Part shown: one piece after another, positions 18,044-27,420 of the stretch
How positions within the stretch are numbered: position 1 is the stretch's first letter
Layout: each line of letters opens with the position of its first letter
DNA from: Glaciecola blandensis
GTDB taxonomy: Bacteria; Pseudomonadota; Gammaproteobacteria; Enterobacterales; Alteromonadaceae
DNA length: 64,000 nucleotides
NCBI RefSeq assembly: GCF_031846165.1
Contig: NZ_JAVRIE010000005.1
Location: 1 to 64,000, forward strand
Direction: 5' to 3'
Notes under the pieces: model-generated
Told to the model about the DNA's origin: nothing
The model's input: the letters and a program-made list of their open reading frames with translations, nothing else
Database searches by the model: none
Position numbers and translations under genes: made by a program

Positions 18044-18895
18044 TCATTGTGGCGACTGCGCATCCTGCTCTAGTTGTTTTTGGGCTTTGCGCTTTTTCTG
18101 CAATGCCGAGGGAACGAGCGGCCAAAATAGCTGTTCTTGCCACTGCGCTTTAAGCATTCCTTTTACGCCATAGCGCTCAGGGTAACGTCGCGTGATCTTT
18201 GCAGTACCAAAAATGACATCCCATAGAAATAACAAATTGCCGTAATTTCCCTTGTATGTGGTCACCCCATCTTCGTCATTGTAACCATGATGTGCACTAT
18301 GGGTTGATGGGGTAGATATCAGACGCTCAACTACCCACATAAACTTACTGGTATATTTGTTTTCATATAATGGTCTATCCCATTTCCATTCTGAGTGTGC
18401 GCCAATAATCACGGTCAATTTAACTACTAAGTAAAAGGCATAAACCCAGCCTAGACCTAAATAAATAAGTGCGCCTGAGAACCACAGCGAAGGCATCATC
18501 GCGTAATAGAAAAAGTTATTGCGGAAAACGATACGAACACTCATGTATTTGGCATTGTGGTGAGCGCGATGAAGGTTATACAACCACATGAATGTATGGC
18601 TAGCGCGATGCCACCAATATTGCATCAAATCATCAAAGATGAGCAGCAACAGTATTTGCAAGAAAATCGAGGTGTCTGCAAGCGCTCCTTCATATTGAGG
18701 AAATGCCAAGCTCATCAAAAAAGCAGCGCTGAATAAGGCAAAAGGTTGAGAAACAGCAAATAGAAGTACCGTACTTATTGCCTCAACAATACTATCCGAG
18801 CTCTCTTCCGTCTTTTTATTAAATAACCCACCATTGATGGCTTCTTTCAAGGCAAAGAGAATAAATACAGCAAGAATGACAATTTGGTAATTCAT
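18044..18895 (-). CDS. Fatty acid hydroxylase / sterol desaturase family membrane protein
   Basis: A 283-residue membrane enzyme. Its histidine clusters match the di-iron superfamily: HRASH, HRAHH and HSAHHG, set between hydrophobic segments. Such proteins hydroxylate or desaturate lipids in the membrane; the substrate here is unknown. The start at MNYQIV (18895) puts the first transmembrane helix at the N-terminus, but it lacks a clear ribosome-binding site; a start at 18955 would add 20 residues. It converges on the preceding membrane-protein gene with only 13 bp between stops. Confidence 0.8.
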   Translation of the reverse strand: MNYQIVILAVFILFALKEAINGGLFNKKTEESSDSIVEAISTVLLFAVSQPFALFSAAFLMSLAFPQYEGALADTSIFLQILLLLIFDDLMQYWWHRASHTFMWLYNLHRAHHNAKYMSVRIVFRNNFFYYAMMPSLWFSGALIYLGLGWVYAFYLVVKLTVIIGAHSEWKWDRPLYENKYTSKFMWVVERLISTPSTHSAHHGYNDEDGVTTYKGNYGNLLFLWDVIFGTAKITRRYPERYGVKGMLKAQWQEQLFWPLVPSALQKKRKAQKQLEQDAQSPQ

Positions 18896-19071
18896 TTTGT
18901 GCACGGACTTTGTTAACAGAAAATTAATATAGCAAGGAGATAATACAAAGTACAAACATCACGACAAAATGCTTGCTAAACGTTAGAATAAGTAGCATCA
19001 AAGAACCACGCGATGGACACTTTTCACAGCGCGTGAAATACATCGAAATAAAATAAATAATAGGAATCAAA

Positions 19072-19836
19072 ATGCGAGTAGTATCTTGGAACGTAAACGG
19101 TATCAGAGCAGTATTGAAGAAAGATTTTGCCACTTCCTTTAAGCACTTGAATGCCGACGTTATGTGCTTTCAAGAAACTAAGGCGCAATGTGATCAGGTA
19201 GCTGAAGCGATAGGCGATATAGAGGGTTTTCACCTTTTATCTCATTCCGCCGTGAAAAAAGGCTACTCTGGCACTGCTATTCTCAGTCGTGTAGAGCCTG
19301 TGTCGGTGAAATACGGGATTGATATCGAGGAGCATGACCAAGAGGGGCGAGTTATTGCTGCAGAGTTTGAGCACTTCTTCGTGGTCACTGTTTATACGCC
19401 AAATTCAGGCAACACATTAAAACGCTTACCTTATCGACAAGAGTGGGATGCTGCTTTCCTATCCTATATAAAAGGCTTGGAAGAAACTAAACCCGTGTTG
19501 GTGTGTGGCGATCTTAATGTTGCTCATAAAGACATTGACTTAGCAAGACCAAAGCCGAACTACAATAAAAGCGCCGGTTACACACAGGCTGAAATCGATG
19601 CGATTGATAATTTTGTCGACGCAGGTTTCACAGACACCTTCCGCTTCCATCATCCTGAAGAAGTTAAATACAGCTGGTGGAGCTATCGAGCGGGTGCTCG
19701 CGAACGCAACGTGGGCTGGAGAATAGACTACTTCCTAGCGTCTAAAGACATGATGCCAATGGTACAAGATGCGCACATTCATAATGACGTTTTTGGCTCG
19801 GACCATTGCCCAGTTTCGGTAGATTTATCTGTATAG
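19072..19836 (+). CDS. xthA: Exodeoxyribonuclease III family
   Basis: A 254-residue cytoplasmic AP endonuclease / 3'-5' exonuclease of the EEP superfamily. Visible motifs are SWNVNGIRA (Asn7), CFQETKA (metal-binding Glu34), VCGDLNVAH, WRIDYFLAS and the C-terminal FGSDHCPVS with the catalytic Asp-His pair. Length and motif order fit XthA/ExoA. It acts in base excision repair by cutting at abasic sites. A stand-alone gene; its stop is 4 bp from the convergent response-regulator gene. Confidence 0.93.
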   Translation: MRVVSWNVNGIRAVLKKDFATSFKHLNADVMCFQETKAQCDQVAEAIGDIEGFHLLSHSAVKKGYSGTAILSRVEPVSVKYGIDIEEHDQEGRVIAAEFEHFFVVTVYTPNSGNTLKRLPYRQEWDAAFLSYIKGLEETKPVLVCGDLNVAHKDIDLARPKPNYNKSAGYTQAEIDAIDNFVDAGFTDTFRFHHPEEVKYSWWSYRAGARERNVGWRIDYFLASKDMMPMVQDAHIHNDVFGSDHCPVSVDLSV

Positions 19837-19840
19837 TCAA

Positions 19841-20782
19841 TTACTGGTCTATTCCAATCACACCGTTAACCGGATAGATTTTACCAGCACCTAGTTGATG
19901 AGATTCAAATAAACGATTATCGACCGAACTAAACAGCTCTTCAGGCGATCCCCCGCCTGCTGGAGCAGCAACAGCATAGCTGACTGTGCAGCCAAGATGA
20001 CTATTGGCTATCTGCTCATTTTTGAATAAATCTTCAATTTGTTTAGCCTTCATTGCCGCCCCATCGTGCCCACAATCTGAGAGCAATATAGCGAATTCGT
20101 TGTTTCCTAAAGTGGCAACTAAATCACCTGGACGATTACCAGCTGTAGACAGCGTAGTCGCGACGGCACTCAATACAGCGAAGTAATGATCATTGCCTTG
20201 CATCTCTTGAATATTCTGTATCTTTTCTACACGCACAATGAGCAAAGTCATGTGGTGCCAATAACGAGCGCATCTTGCCCATTCAATTCCTAGTACCTCT
20301 TTGAACTTAGCTTCGTTCGGAAGATGTGTCAGCGGATCAATGAATATTAAGGATTCTAGCTTTTTAGTTTTGCGATATAGCGCGATATGCCGATGAAGCC
20401 GCGCTATCAATTCAGTCATCATAGGAGGCTTGGTAACAAAATCTGCACCACCGAGTTCGAACGCCTGTGATTTTACTGAGGGACCGGTTAATGAGGACAC
20501 AAATATAACAGGTACGTCTTGGATAAATTGGGTTTCTTTGATTCTGTTACATAGATTAAGGCCATCTTCATTTGGCATCATGATATCGAGAATAATTGCG
20601 TCAGGCAAAGGAGCGCTATTTAGCATTTCCCATGCAGTACGAGCATTCGGCGCGAAAGAGACGTCGAAGTGTTTACCTAAGCCGTTGAAGTACAACTTCA
20701 GTTCCATTTCATTGTCGTCAATGACAAGAACTCGCTTTGTTGAATTTTCCATATCGCTATCTACTTGCAGTGCGCTACCCAT
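19841..20782 (-). CDS. Response regulator with degenerate GGDEF domain
   Basis: A 313-residue protein. The start at 20782 has a GAGGACA ribosome-binding site. The receiver domain (about 17-135) has Asp-Asp near 22 and phosphoacceptor Asp in AIILDIMMP, with Lys in VTKPP. The C-terminal domain (about 150-305) follows the GGDEF fold (FIDPLTHLPN entry motif, RPGDLVATLG) but the active-site signature is GNNEF, not GG[D/E]EF, so diguanylate cyclase activity is doubtful. It may be a c-di-GMP or GTP-binding output or simply a decayed cyclase. No kinase gene is adjacent. Confidence 0.8.
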   Translation of the reverse strand: MGSALQVDSDMENSTKRVLVIDDNEMELKLYFNGLGKHFDVSFAPNARTAWEMLNSAPLPDAIILDIMMPNEDGLNLCNRIKETQFIQDVPVIFVSSLTGPSVKSQAFELGGADFVTKPPMMTELIARLHRHIALYRKTKKLESLIFIDPLTHLPNEAKFKEVLGIEWARCARYWHHMTLLIVRVEKIQNIQEMQGNDHYFAVLSAVATTLSTAGNRPGDLVATLGNNEFAILLSDCGHDGAAMKAKQIEDLFKNEQIANSHLGCTVSYAVAAPAGGGSPEELFSSVDNRLFESHQLGAGKIYPVNGVIGIDQ

Positions 20783-21088
20783 ATCGATTGTCCTCGTTTA
20801 CCCAAACGTGAAATGACGACAGTAGTATATTTTCTTCTCAAACAACTCAATACTGTGCGCAAAGACGAAGGGCATTTAAGTGCCAGATCAAGCATGTTAC
20901 TCTGTTTAACTGCTAAATAAATTTAACATTGGTATAACATTAGCACTGAAACTGCTCAACTACTATACAGTTTTTTTTATTTACACAGCGAAATTGTTAG
21001 TCAGGAAGCTAAACTTGATTATAATACGCCGCCCCCGAATGTGGGTGGGCGAATTTTTTATTTGAAGCGTGAGTAATAGGGTGCGGAT
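20783..21088. other. Intergenic region with likely speA promoter
   Basis: Divergent upstream region of the regulator and speA. A consensus -10 TATAAT is at 21020-21025; the nearest TTGTTA (20994-20999) is 20 bp away, too far for a good -35. A GC-rich inverted repeat at 21027-21051 followed by six Ts overlaps the expected transcription start. Confidence 0.4.
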
Positions 21089-23014
21089 ATGACAGAAAAT
21101 AAGGTCGAGTGGTCAATTGACGATGCTGAGCGCACTTATGGTGTCTCAAGCTGGGGTGGCGGTTATTTTAGTATCGGTGAAAATGGCAATGTAAAGGTAT
21201 CTCCGGATCCTAAAAATCCAAACGTACGCATCGATTTTAAGTCGGTGATTGATGAGATTTCACAGGAAGGCATCCAGTTTCCTGTGGTAGTGCGTTTTCA
21301 CGATATTCTTCGTTCTCAGGTCATTGGTATTAATGAAGCCTTCAATCAAGTGATTGCAGATGCCGGTTATCAAGGCCAATACAATGGTGTGTACCCGATA
21401 AAAGTAAATCAAATGCGTGAAGTGGTTGAAGAGATCGTTGACGCAGGGGCACCATACAACTACGGCCTTGAAGCTGGTTCTAAATCTGAGTTACTCGCTG
21501 TATTGGCGTTAAATACTAATCTCGACTCTCTCACGATACTCAATGGCTATAAAGACGAAGAATTCATTCGTTTGTCTTTGCTTGGCAGAAAACTCGGTCG
21601 CAAAGTGGTCGTTGTCATTGAGAAGTATTCTGAACTGCTGATGTTGGTCAAAGTATCTAAAGAATTAAATATTGAGCCGATCATTGGTCTGCGTTCAAAA
21701 ATGACCGCCTTGGGTCGCGGAAAGTGGCAAGGCTCCAGCGGCGATCGCGCAAAATTCGGTTTAACAGTACCTGAAATCATTAACTCTGCGCGCTTCCTCG
21801 AACAGGAAGGCATGGCCCACACGCTTAAACTTCTGCATTTCCATATTGGTAGTCAGCTCCCTGATATCCGTGCAATTAAAGACGCGGTAAACGAAGGTGC
21901 ACGAATTTATTCAGAGCTACACAAAATGGGGTTCGCGCTAGAGTATGTTGATGTAGGTGGCGGTTTAGGCATCGATTATGACGGCAGTAAATCAACTAAC
22001 GATTCTTCTCGTAACTACAGCTTAGCCGAATACGTTGCCGATGTTGTTTACGGCATGAAAGAAGTGTGTGACTTAGAAGGTGTTCCTCATCCTAACTTAG
22101 TGACTGAAAGCGGCCGAGCCATTACCGCGCATCACAGTTGCGTGATCACAGAGATTGTTGGTGAAATTAAAGCTGATGGCGCGAGGCTCGACACCACGGA
22201 GGTGGAAAATGAGCATGTACTATTAAAAAACATGCGTGAACTCTATTTGAGCTTAGACGGTGCCAGAAACCTACAAGAGATATACAACGATGCGTCTGAG
22301 TGGAAAGAACAGGCTGTATCAGCGTTTAAACTACGTGTTATTTCTTTAGAAGAATTGGGTAAAATTGAAACCATTTACTGGCAAATTTTACGCTGGGTTC
22401 AAGTTCAATATCGTGATGTGGAATTTGTTCCTGAAGGTTTGCAGCATCTCGACTTTTCACTTTCTTCACAATATTTGTGTAACTTCTCTATATTCCAATC
22501 TGCTGCAGATACTTGGGCAATCGACCAATTACTGCCGGTGGTACCATTAACTGGCATGGATAAAGCACCTGATATCAATTGCTCACTAGTCGATATTACT
22601 TGCGATAGCGATGGCAAAATTGATCAGTTTATTGTTGACCGCAATCTACAAAACATCATGCCTATTCGCCAACTTGAGAAAAATGAGAAAGCCCATTTAG
22701 GTTTATTTCTAACAGGCGCTTATCAAGACGTTATGGGCGATATGCACAATTTGTTCGGGCGACTAAATGAAGTGCATATTTTTAGCTTCGATGATGATCC
22801 TGAAGACTTCTATATAGAGGAAGTCGTGAAAGGTTCGTCTGTAGAAAATGTCTTATCTATTATGCAGTACCATCCGAGTGCGATGGCAATGGATGTGAAG
22901 CGCCAGATAGATAAGCAAGTAGCGAACGGTCAAATTCCACCGCGCGAAGGTGTGAAATGGACTGATTTCTACGAAAATTGCTTAGAAGGGTATACCTACC
23001 TTAAAACAAGCTAA
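21089..23014 (+). CDS. speA: Biosynthetic arginine decarboxylase
   Basis: A 641-residue fold-III PLP decarboxylase that converts arginine to agmatine, the first step of the agmatine route to putrescine. The PLP lysine is Lys105 in VYPIKVNQ. Other family marks are LGLRSK-type glycine-rich PLP phosphate contacts (GLRSKMTALGRGKW), HFHIGSQ, DVGGGLGIDYDG, and the acidic C-terminal region FDDDPEDFYIEE. Length is close to E. coli SpeA. It appears monocistronic; downstream is a large nested inverted repeat and a convergent hydrolase gene. Confidence 0.95.
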   Translation: MTENKVEWSIDDAERTYGVSSWGGGYFSIGENGNVKVSPDPKNPNVRIDFKSVIDEISQEGIQFPVVVRFHDILRSQVIGINEAFNQVIADAGYQGQYNGVYPIKVNQMREVVEEIVDAGAPYNYGLEAGSKSELLAVLALNTNLDSLTILNGYKDEEFIRLSLLGRKLGRKVVVVIEKYSELLMLVKVSKELNIEPIIGLRSKMTALGRGKWQGSSGDRAKFGLTVPEIINSARFLEQEGMAHTLKLLHFHIGSQLPDIRAIKDAVNEGARIYSELHKMGFALEYVDVGGGLGIDYDGSKSTNDSSRNYSLAEYVADVVYGMKEVCDLEGVPHPNLVTESGRAITAHHSCVITEIVGEIKADGARLDTTEVENEHVLLKNMRELYLSLDGARNLQEIYNDASEWKEQAVSAFKLRVISLEELGKIETIYWQILRWVQVQYRDVEFVPEGLQHLDFSLSSQYLCNFSIFQSAADTWAIDQLLPVVPLTGMDKAPDINCSLVDITCDSDGKIDQFIVDRNLQNIMPIRQLEKNEKAHLGLFLTGAYQDVMGDMHNLFGRLNEVHIFSFDDDPEDFYIEEVVKGSSVENVLSIMQYHPSAMAMDVKRQIDKQVANGQIPPREGVKWTDFYENCLEGYTYLKTS

Positions 23015-23016
23015 AC

Positions 23017-23266
23017 TCAAACCAAAAGCAGGGCAAGGGCCTTGCTGTTCCCAAGTGAATATCAGCCTCTTTCGTTGAATGGAACGAAAGAAGGAATAGT
23101 GAAGCGCTCTCCTCTTAAAAAGCGTCACTCGGCAGGACGCCGAGTGTCGAGCGTGCCATGGATGGCCTTGAAGCGACTTTTTAAGGGGAGAGCGCTTTGC
23201 TAGTTCTTCGTCTTAATTCAACAAGTGTACAACCACAGCAAGGCCCTTGCCCTGCTTTAGGTTTGA
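23017..23266. repeat. 250-bp nested inverted-repeat element
   Basis: Fills the entire gap between the speA stop (23014) and the convergent hydrolase stop (23267). Outer arms 23017-23048 and 23235-23266 are inverted copies matching at 31 of 32 positions, each containing the palindrome GCAAGGGCCTTGC. Inner arms 23102-23122 and 23177-23197 match at 20 of 21 (AAGCGCTCTCC...CTTAAAAAG). Two further perfect hairpins sit inside: CTTTCGTT/AACGAAAG (23069-23090) and ACTCGGC/GCCGAGT (23127-23145). It has no coding potential. It could be a miniature (MITE-like) element or an elaborate two-way terminator. Confidence 0.85.
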
Positions 23267-24403
23267 TTAGTTTGCGTTGTTTTTTGCGCGGTAGGCCTTT
23301 ATTTGACCTTTCCAGAAATCAGCGGTGATTTCATTAATGAGGTTAGATTCTGCGTTCATCAGCATGGCATAGCCCACACCTAGCTCAGGCGAAAATGCTA
23401 CGTCAGCGCGGTATCCTTGCACCCAGCCGCCATGATAAATAATCTCAATGTCATCCACATTATAAACACGCCAACCCAGAGCGTAATGGGCGTCTTTAAT
23501 GACTTTTCGCCATTCACGACGATACATCTCACGTTTGGTTTTCACACGTGGAGTGGTGATCGCCGTCACGAGGTCTTGGTTAATGATTTTAGGGTATTCA
23601 ACTAGCATGGCTTTTAGCCAAATCTCCATGTCGGCTGCGCTCGCATTGATGCCAGCAGCAGGGTTATATTTATAGTAGTTATCTTTCACCTTTACGCTTA
23701 CCCAGCGATTCTTATCTATTGCTGCGTGTGGCTTTGCCCATTTTTTAGATGCCATTAAGGCTTCCATACCCACACTGGCAGTTGGCATTTTTAGCGGCTT
23801 GATCAGGTTATTTGTAATTTCGTCTGCAAAGCTGGTTTCTTTGCCTCGATAGTATTCTTCAAGCACGCCAAAAAAGGTGTTTTGGTAGGTGTAACACACG
23901 CCTGGTTTACATAAGGAGTCGAGTTTTTCCAAATGTTGTAAAACGCGCGGTAATTTGTAGTTGGCTTCAATGAGGTTGTCGTAAGCGTTTGGTATAAAAC
24001 CAGTTGACTGACCGATAAGGTGCTCTAAAAGAATCGGGGTATCAGCGTAGTTATCGAATTGATAGTCGGGTAATAAGTCTTGAAGGCTGTTTTCCCACGT
24101 GAATTTATTTTCTTCAATTTCTTTTGCTACGAAAGCAGCAGTAAACGTTTTAGATACAGACGCTAAACGAAAGACGGTCTCTTTATCAATTGGGGTACCG
24201 TGACGATCTGTTTTGCCATAGAAGGTAAATGTGCTCTCTTGGTCTCTCTCAACCATGACAAAGGCGAAGCCAGGCAACTTTTTTTGCTTAGCTTGAGCCT
24301 TTATTTCTTGGGTGTACTTGGCTACCCACTCGCTCTGCGCAGCGGGTGCTACGAACGAAATTGCTAACAGAGTAAAGGCCAAGGATTGCTTTAATAGAGA
24401 CAA
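23267..24403 (-). CDS. Secreted serine hydrolase, beta-lactamase (class C)/PBP-like family
   Basis: A 378-residue protein with a clear signal peptide (residues about 1-23, ending APAAQS). Catalytic motifs: Ser82-Val-Ser-Lys85 (SxxK) and Tyr173-Gln-Asn175 (YxN), with IIYHGGWVQGY near the C-terminus as the HxG-like third motif. The substrate is unknown; relatives include D,D-peptidases and esterases. It is a different subgroup from the membrane-anchored hydrolase at 7613. It converges with speA across the palindromic element. Confidence 0.85.
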   Translation of the reverse strand: MSLLKQSLAFTLLAISFVAPAAQSEWVAKYTQEIKAQAKQKKLPGFAFVMVERDQESTFTFYGKTDRHGTPIDKETVFRLASVSKTFTAAFVAKEIEENKFTWENSLQDLLPDYQFDNYADTPILLEHLIGQSTGFIPNAYDNLIEANYKLPRVLQHLEKLDSLCKPGVCYTYQNTFFGVLEEYYRGKETSFADEITNNLIKPLKMPTASVGMEALMASKKWAKPHAAIDKNRWVSVKVKDNYYKYNPAAGINASAADMEIWLKAMLVEYPKIINQDLVTAITTPRVKTKREMYRREWRKVIKDAHYALGWRVYNVDDIEIIYHGGWVQGYRADVAFSPELGVGYAMLMNAESNLINEITADFWKGQIKAYRAKNNAN

Positions 24404-24617
24404 ATTAACTACTTATTTTTATTATTTTCCAGGCCGTATTATCCTCCATATGCCCTGGTAAGTTCAAGCCATGTTCGTTCTTTGTGCAGATGCATTGATG
24501 ATGTCGTTGTTCTTTTCCTTATTCGAATAATTAATGAGCAGTTCCGAAAATGACGTGTTTTTGATCTTAGACGCGCTACACTCTGCTCATTGCAATTTAG
24601 CGGTATTATTTATGTAC

Positions 24618-26036
24618 ATGCAAAACCTGAGTATTGAACAAATTAGAAAAGCGCGTGAAGCTCGTGATCCACGCTTTGATGGTTTGTTTTTTATAGGGGT
24701 GAAAACAACAGGCATTTTTTGTCGTCCGATTTGCAAAGCGAGAGCGCCGCTCGAAAAGAATGTGGAATACTATGATACTGCTATAAATGCTATTAAACAT
24801 GGCTTTCGACCTTGTTTAATGTGCCGTCCAGACAGTGCGCCAGGTTCATTTGCTTGGAAAGGCGTCGAAACGACTGTGGAACGAGGCGCGCGTTTATTGG
24901 CTGAAAATTTGGATTTAAGTATTGCCGATATCGCAGAAAAGTTGGGAATATCGACTCGATATTTTAATCAGCTTTTCAATGAGCATTTGCAGGTGGCACC
25001 CAAAAAATATCAGGTTTATCACCGCCTGTTGTTTGCTAAACAACTGCTGCATGAGTCAACTCTTCCTATCGAAGAGGTTGCTCTAGCGAGCGGTTTCAAT
25101 GCTGCAAAGCCAATGCAAAGTCATTTGAAACAACATACGGGTTTGTCACCAAGCCAAATTCGCAAAGCCAAATCATTCAGTAAACATAATGACGGCGAGA
25201 CAATCACGGTGCTGTTGAGCTATAGACCGCCTTACAATTGGGCGTATGTTCGAGACTTCTTCGATATAAGAGCATTGCAAAGCAATGAAATAGTGACGCA
25301 AAATAGTATTAGTAAAGCCTTAGAGATTGCTGGCAAAGCAGTGCGTTTTTGCGCGGTGCATGAAGGAGAACATAATCGCTTTAGGGTTTACTTTGATCTA
25401 TCTGATATTTCTGTACTAAAGGCCAGCATTCGAATGGTTAGGAAGATGTTAGATTTAGATTCTGATGCTACTTTTATTCAACAAGGCATTAAACAATCGG
25501 GAGTGCCTGAAGGCTTGTTGACTCATGGCATTCGTTTACCAAGTATCATTAATCGCTTCGAAGCAGGCTGCCGTGCCATTATTGGTCAACAGGTAACAGT
25601 AAAAGCAGCCATAGGACAACTTAATTTATTACAACACAATTTATTGGGCGAATTTGAGAATAGTAATGGTAAGGAAAGCGATGCTTACAAAGCTTTACGT
25701 CCATTTGTGAGTCCAGAACAGGTAGCGAATGCCGATTTATCGTTCTTAAAAATGCCGAATGCACGCAAAGCGACATTGAAAGCATTTGCACACTTTATGT
25801 GTCAGCACTTCGACGCGGATATTAAAGAATGGCTGAACATTAAAGGTATCGGTCCTTGGACGGTAAATTATGTTGCTATGCGAAACTCAGACTTTCCCGA
25901 TATCTTTTTAGATACTGATTTGATTATAAAGAATCGTATAAAAGCCTTAGCGCAAAGAGGTGTCGAAATTAACTCGATGGCTGCTGCTCCGTGGCGCAGT
26001 TATTTGACGCTAAGTTTATGGAATATGGAGTTATAG
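24618..26036 (+). CDS. Ada N-domain / AraC HTH / AlkA glycosylase fusion
   Basis: A 472-residue (from MQNLS) DNA-repair fusion. Domain order: methyl-phosphotriester-accepting Ada domain with Zn cysteines Cys35, Cys39, Cys66 and Cys69 (FCRPIC, CLMC); AraC-type HTH pair (about 85-185); AlkA N-terminal domain; HhH-GPD glycosylase domain with KGIGPWTVNY and the catalytic Asp region FLDTDL. It senses methylated phosphates and removes alkylated purines, so regulator and enzyme are joined. An upstream frame from 24534 is open but no start has a good ribosome-binding site. It forms an operon with ogt (6-bp gap). Known family name: AlkA/Ada-AlkA fusion. Confidence 0.9.
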   Translation: MQNLSIEQIRKAREARDPRFDGLFFIGVKTTGIFCRPICKARAPLEKNVEYYDTAINAIKHGFRPCLMCRPDSAPGSFAWKGVETTVERGARLLAENLDLSIADIAEKLGISTRYFNQLFNEHLQVAPKKYQVYHRLLFAKQLLHESTLPIEEVALASGFNAAKPMQSHLKQHTGLSPSQIRKAKSFSKHNDGETITVLLSYRPPYNWAYVRDFFDIRALQSNEIVTQNSISKALEIAGKAVRFCAVHEGEHNRFRVYFDLSDISVLKASIRMVRKMLDLDSDATFIQQGIKQSGVPEGLLTHGIRLPSIINRFEAGCRAIIGQQVTVKAAIGQLNLLQHNLLGEFENSNGKESDAYKALRPFVSPEQVANADLSFLKMPNARKATLKAFAHFMCQHFDADIKEWLNIKGIGPWTVNYVAMRNSDFPDIFLDTDLIIKNRIKALAQRGVEINSMAAAPWRSYLTLSLWNMEL

Positions 26037-26042
26037 GGACCA

Positions 26043-26561
26043 ATGAATACACAATTAGAAAGTAGTAAATACCCACAATACGACCATTTGTATAAAAGCG
26101 TTGTGACCAGCCCCGCGGGTTCGCTGACCATCTTTGCTGATGAAATCGCTGTCAAAGCTATCGATTTTAGCGACACACACCCAGCTGAAAATGAAAATAG
26201 TGTTTCTAGGCTTGCAGCTCAGCAGCTAAAAGAATACATTGCCGGTGAAAGAACTGAGTTTTCACTTCCTCTCGCGCCTGACGGAACCGATTTTCAAAAA
26301 GCGGTTTGGGCGAGTTTGCTTGAAGTAAAATTTGGCGATACAGCAAGCTACTTGGATATAGCGAAATCGATAGGGAACGTGAAGGCTTGCAGAGCAGTCG
26401 GCGCAGCAAATGGTAAAAACCCCATCCCTATCGTAATCCCTTGTCATCGAATTATTGGCTCCAATGGCAAATTAACAGGCTATGCGGGTGGCTTGCAGCG
26501 TAAAACATATTTGTTAGCACTAGAATCTAAGGGTGACATTGAAGACTTCTCACTTACTTGA
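26043..26561 (+). CDS. ogt: Methylated-DNA-protein-cysteine methyltransferase
   Basis: A 172-residue O6-alkylguanine alkyltransferase with the acceptor Cys134 in IPCHRIIG, an HTH region ACRAVGAANGKNP and the N-terminal RNase H-like half. It removes alkyl groups from O6 of guanine in a suicidal reaction. It follows the Ada-AlkA fusion by 6 bp and overlaps the EamA transporter start by 29 bp, so all three are one operon, probably induced by alkylation damage through the Ada domain. Confidence 0.92.
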   Translation: MNTQLESSKYPQYDHLYKSVVTSPAGSLTIFADEIAVKAIDFSDTHPAENENSVSRLAAQQLKEYIAGERTEFSLPLAPDGTDFQKAVWASLLEVKFGDTASYLDIAKSIGNVKACRAVGAANGKNPIPIVIPCHRIIGSNGKLTGYAGGLQRKTYLLALESKGDIEDFSLT

Positions 26562-27420
26562 ATTATTGTTATTGGGTGCCATTTGGGGAGCGTCTTTCAT
26601 GCTGATGAAAGCGACCGTGCCTTCCTTTGGTGTGTTCGCGCTGGTAGAATTACGAGCAAGTTTAGCTGCCCTATTTTTGTTGCCGGTGGTTTATTTTACA
26701 AAGCAATTTGCTGATTTAACTGCAAACTGGGCTAAGTTGTTGTTTGTCGGTGCAGTGAATACCGCAATTCCTTTTTGCTTATTTTCCTATACAAGCGTTC
26801 ATTTAGACGCAGGTTTAACCGCCATATTGAATGCAACGGCACCTATGTTTGGTGCCATTATCGCGTTCTTTTATTTACAAGATCGTATTGGCTTGCATGG
26901 TGTTATCGGCATTTTCCTTGGATTTTTAGGCGTTGTTGTTATCAGCCAAGACAATCAATCCACTACCCCCGTGACGTTGATTCCAGTTTTGTCTGCGCTG
27001 GTTGCGACATGTTGCTACGGTATTGCTGCGTGTTATATGAAAAAACATTTGAGTGGTGTTAAGCCGTTTGCCATCGCCGCTGGAAGCCAAGTTTTTGCTG
27101 CTTTACTTCTCATGCCATTGGCAGTTTACACCTGGCCAAGCGTTAGTCCTGATCTCACCACATGGGGAGCTGCCCTCATCTTAGCCGTTCTTTGTACTGG
27201 CGTTGCATACATCATGTACTTTGATTTGATTGCTAAAGTTGGCGCTTCTCAAGCAATGACTGTGGGTTATTTAGTACCAGTATTTGGCATATTTTGGGGC
27301 ATGGTTGTACTGGGCGAAACACTGTCTGCGTATGCGATTACGGGAGGTAGCATGATAATACTTGGCGTGATGATCACGACAGGGATCGTCAGGCGACGCC
27401 GGAAGATCCCTTCGCTTTAA
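26533..27420 (+). CDS. EamA/DMT-family transporter
   Basis: A 295-residue protein with ten predicted transmembrane helices in two EamA halves; LGAIWGASFMLMKA at the N-terminus and the repeat ALVATCCYGIAACYMKKH at the half-way point are typical. It starts at a GTG within the last 29 bp of ogt. The next ATG would remove most of helix 1. Members export amino acids and metabolites; the substrate is not predictable. Its overlap with ogt suggests cotranscription by position, not a proven role in repair. Convergent overlap of 4 bp with the next gene. Confidence 0.85.
   Translation: MTLKTSHLLELLLLGAIWGASFMLMKATVPSFGVFALVELRASLAALFLLPVVYFTKQFADLTANWAKLLFVGAVNTAIPFCLFSYTSVHLDAGLTAILNATAPMFGAIIAFFYLQDRIGLHGVIGIFLGFLGVVVISQDNQSTTPVTLIPVLSALVATCCYGIAACYMKKHLSGVKPFAIAAGSQVFAALLLMPLAVYTWPSVSPDLTTWGAALILAVLCTGVAYIMYFDLIAKVGASQAMTVGYLVPVFGIFWGMVVLGETLSAYAITGGSMIILGVMITTGIVRRRRKIPSL

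Noticed and set aside
21027..21059. GC-rich inverted repeat with T-run before speA, as a transcription attenuator.
   Set aside because: The consensus TATAAT at 21020-21025 puts the transcription start inside the 5' arm, so the RNA could not form the full stem unless a promoter further upstream is used.
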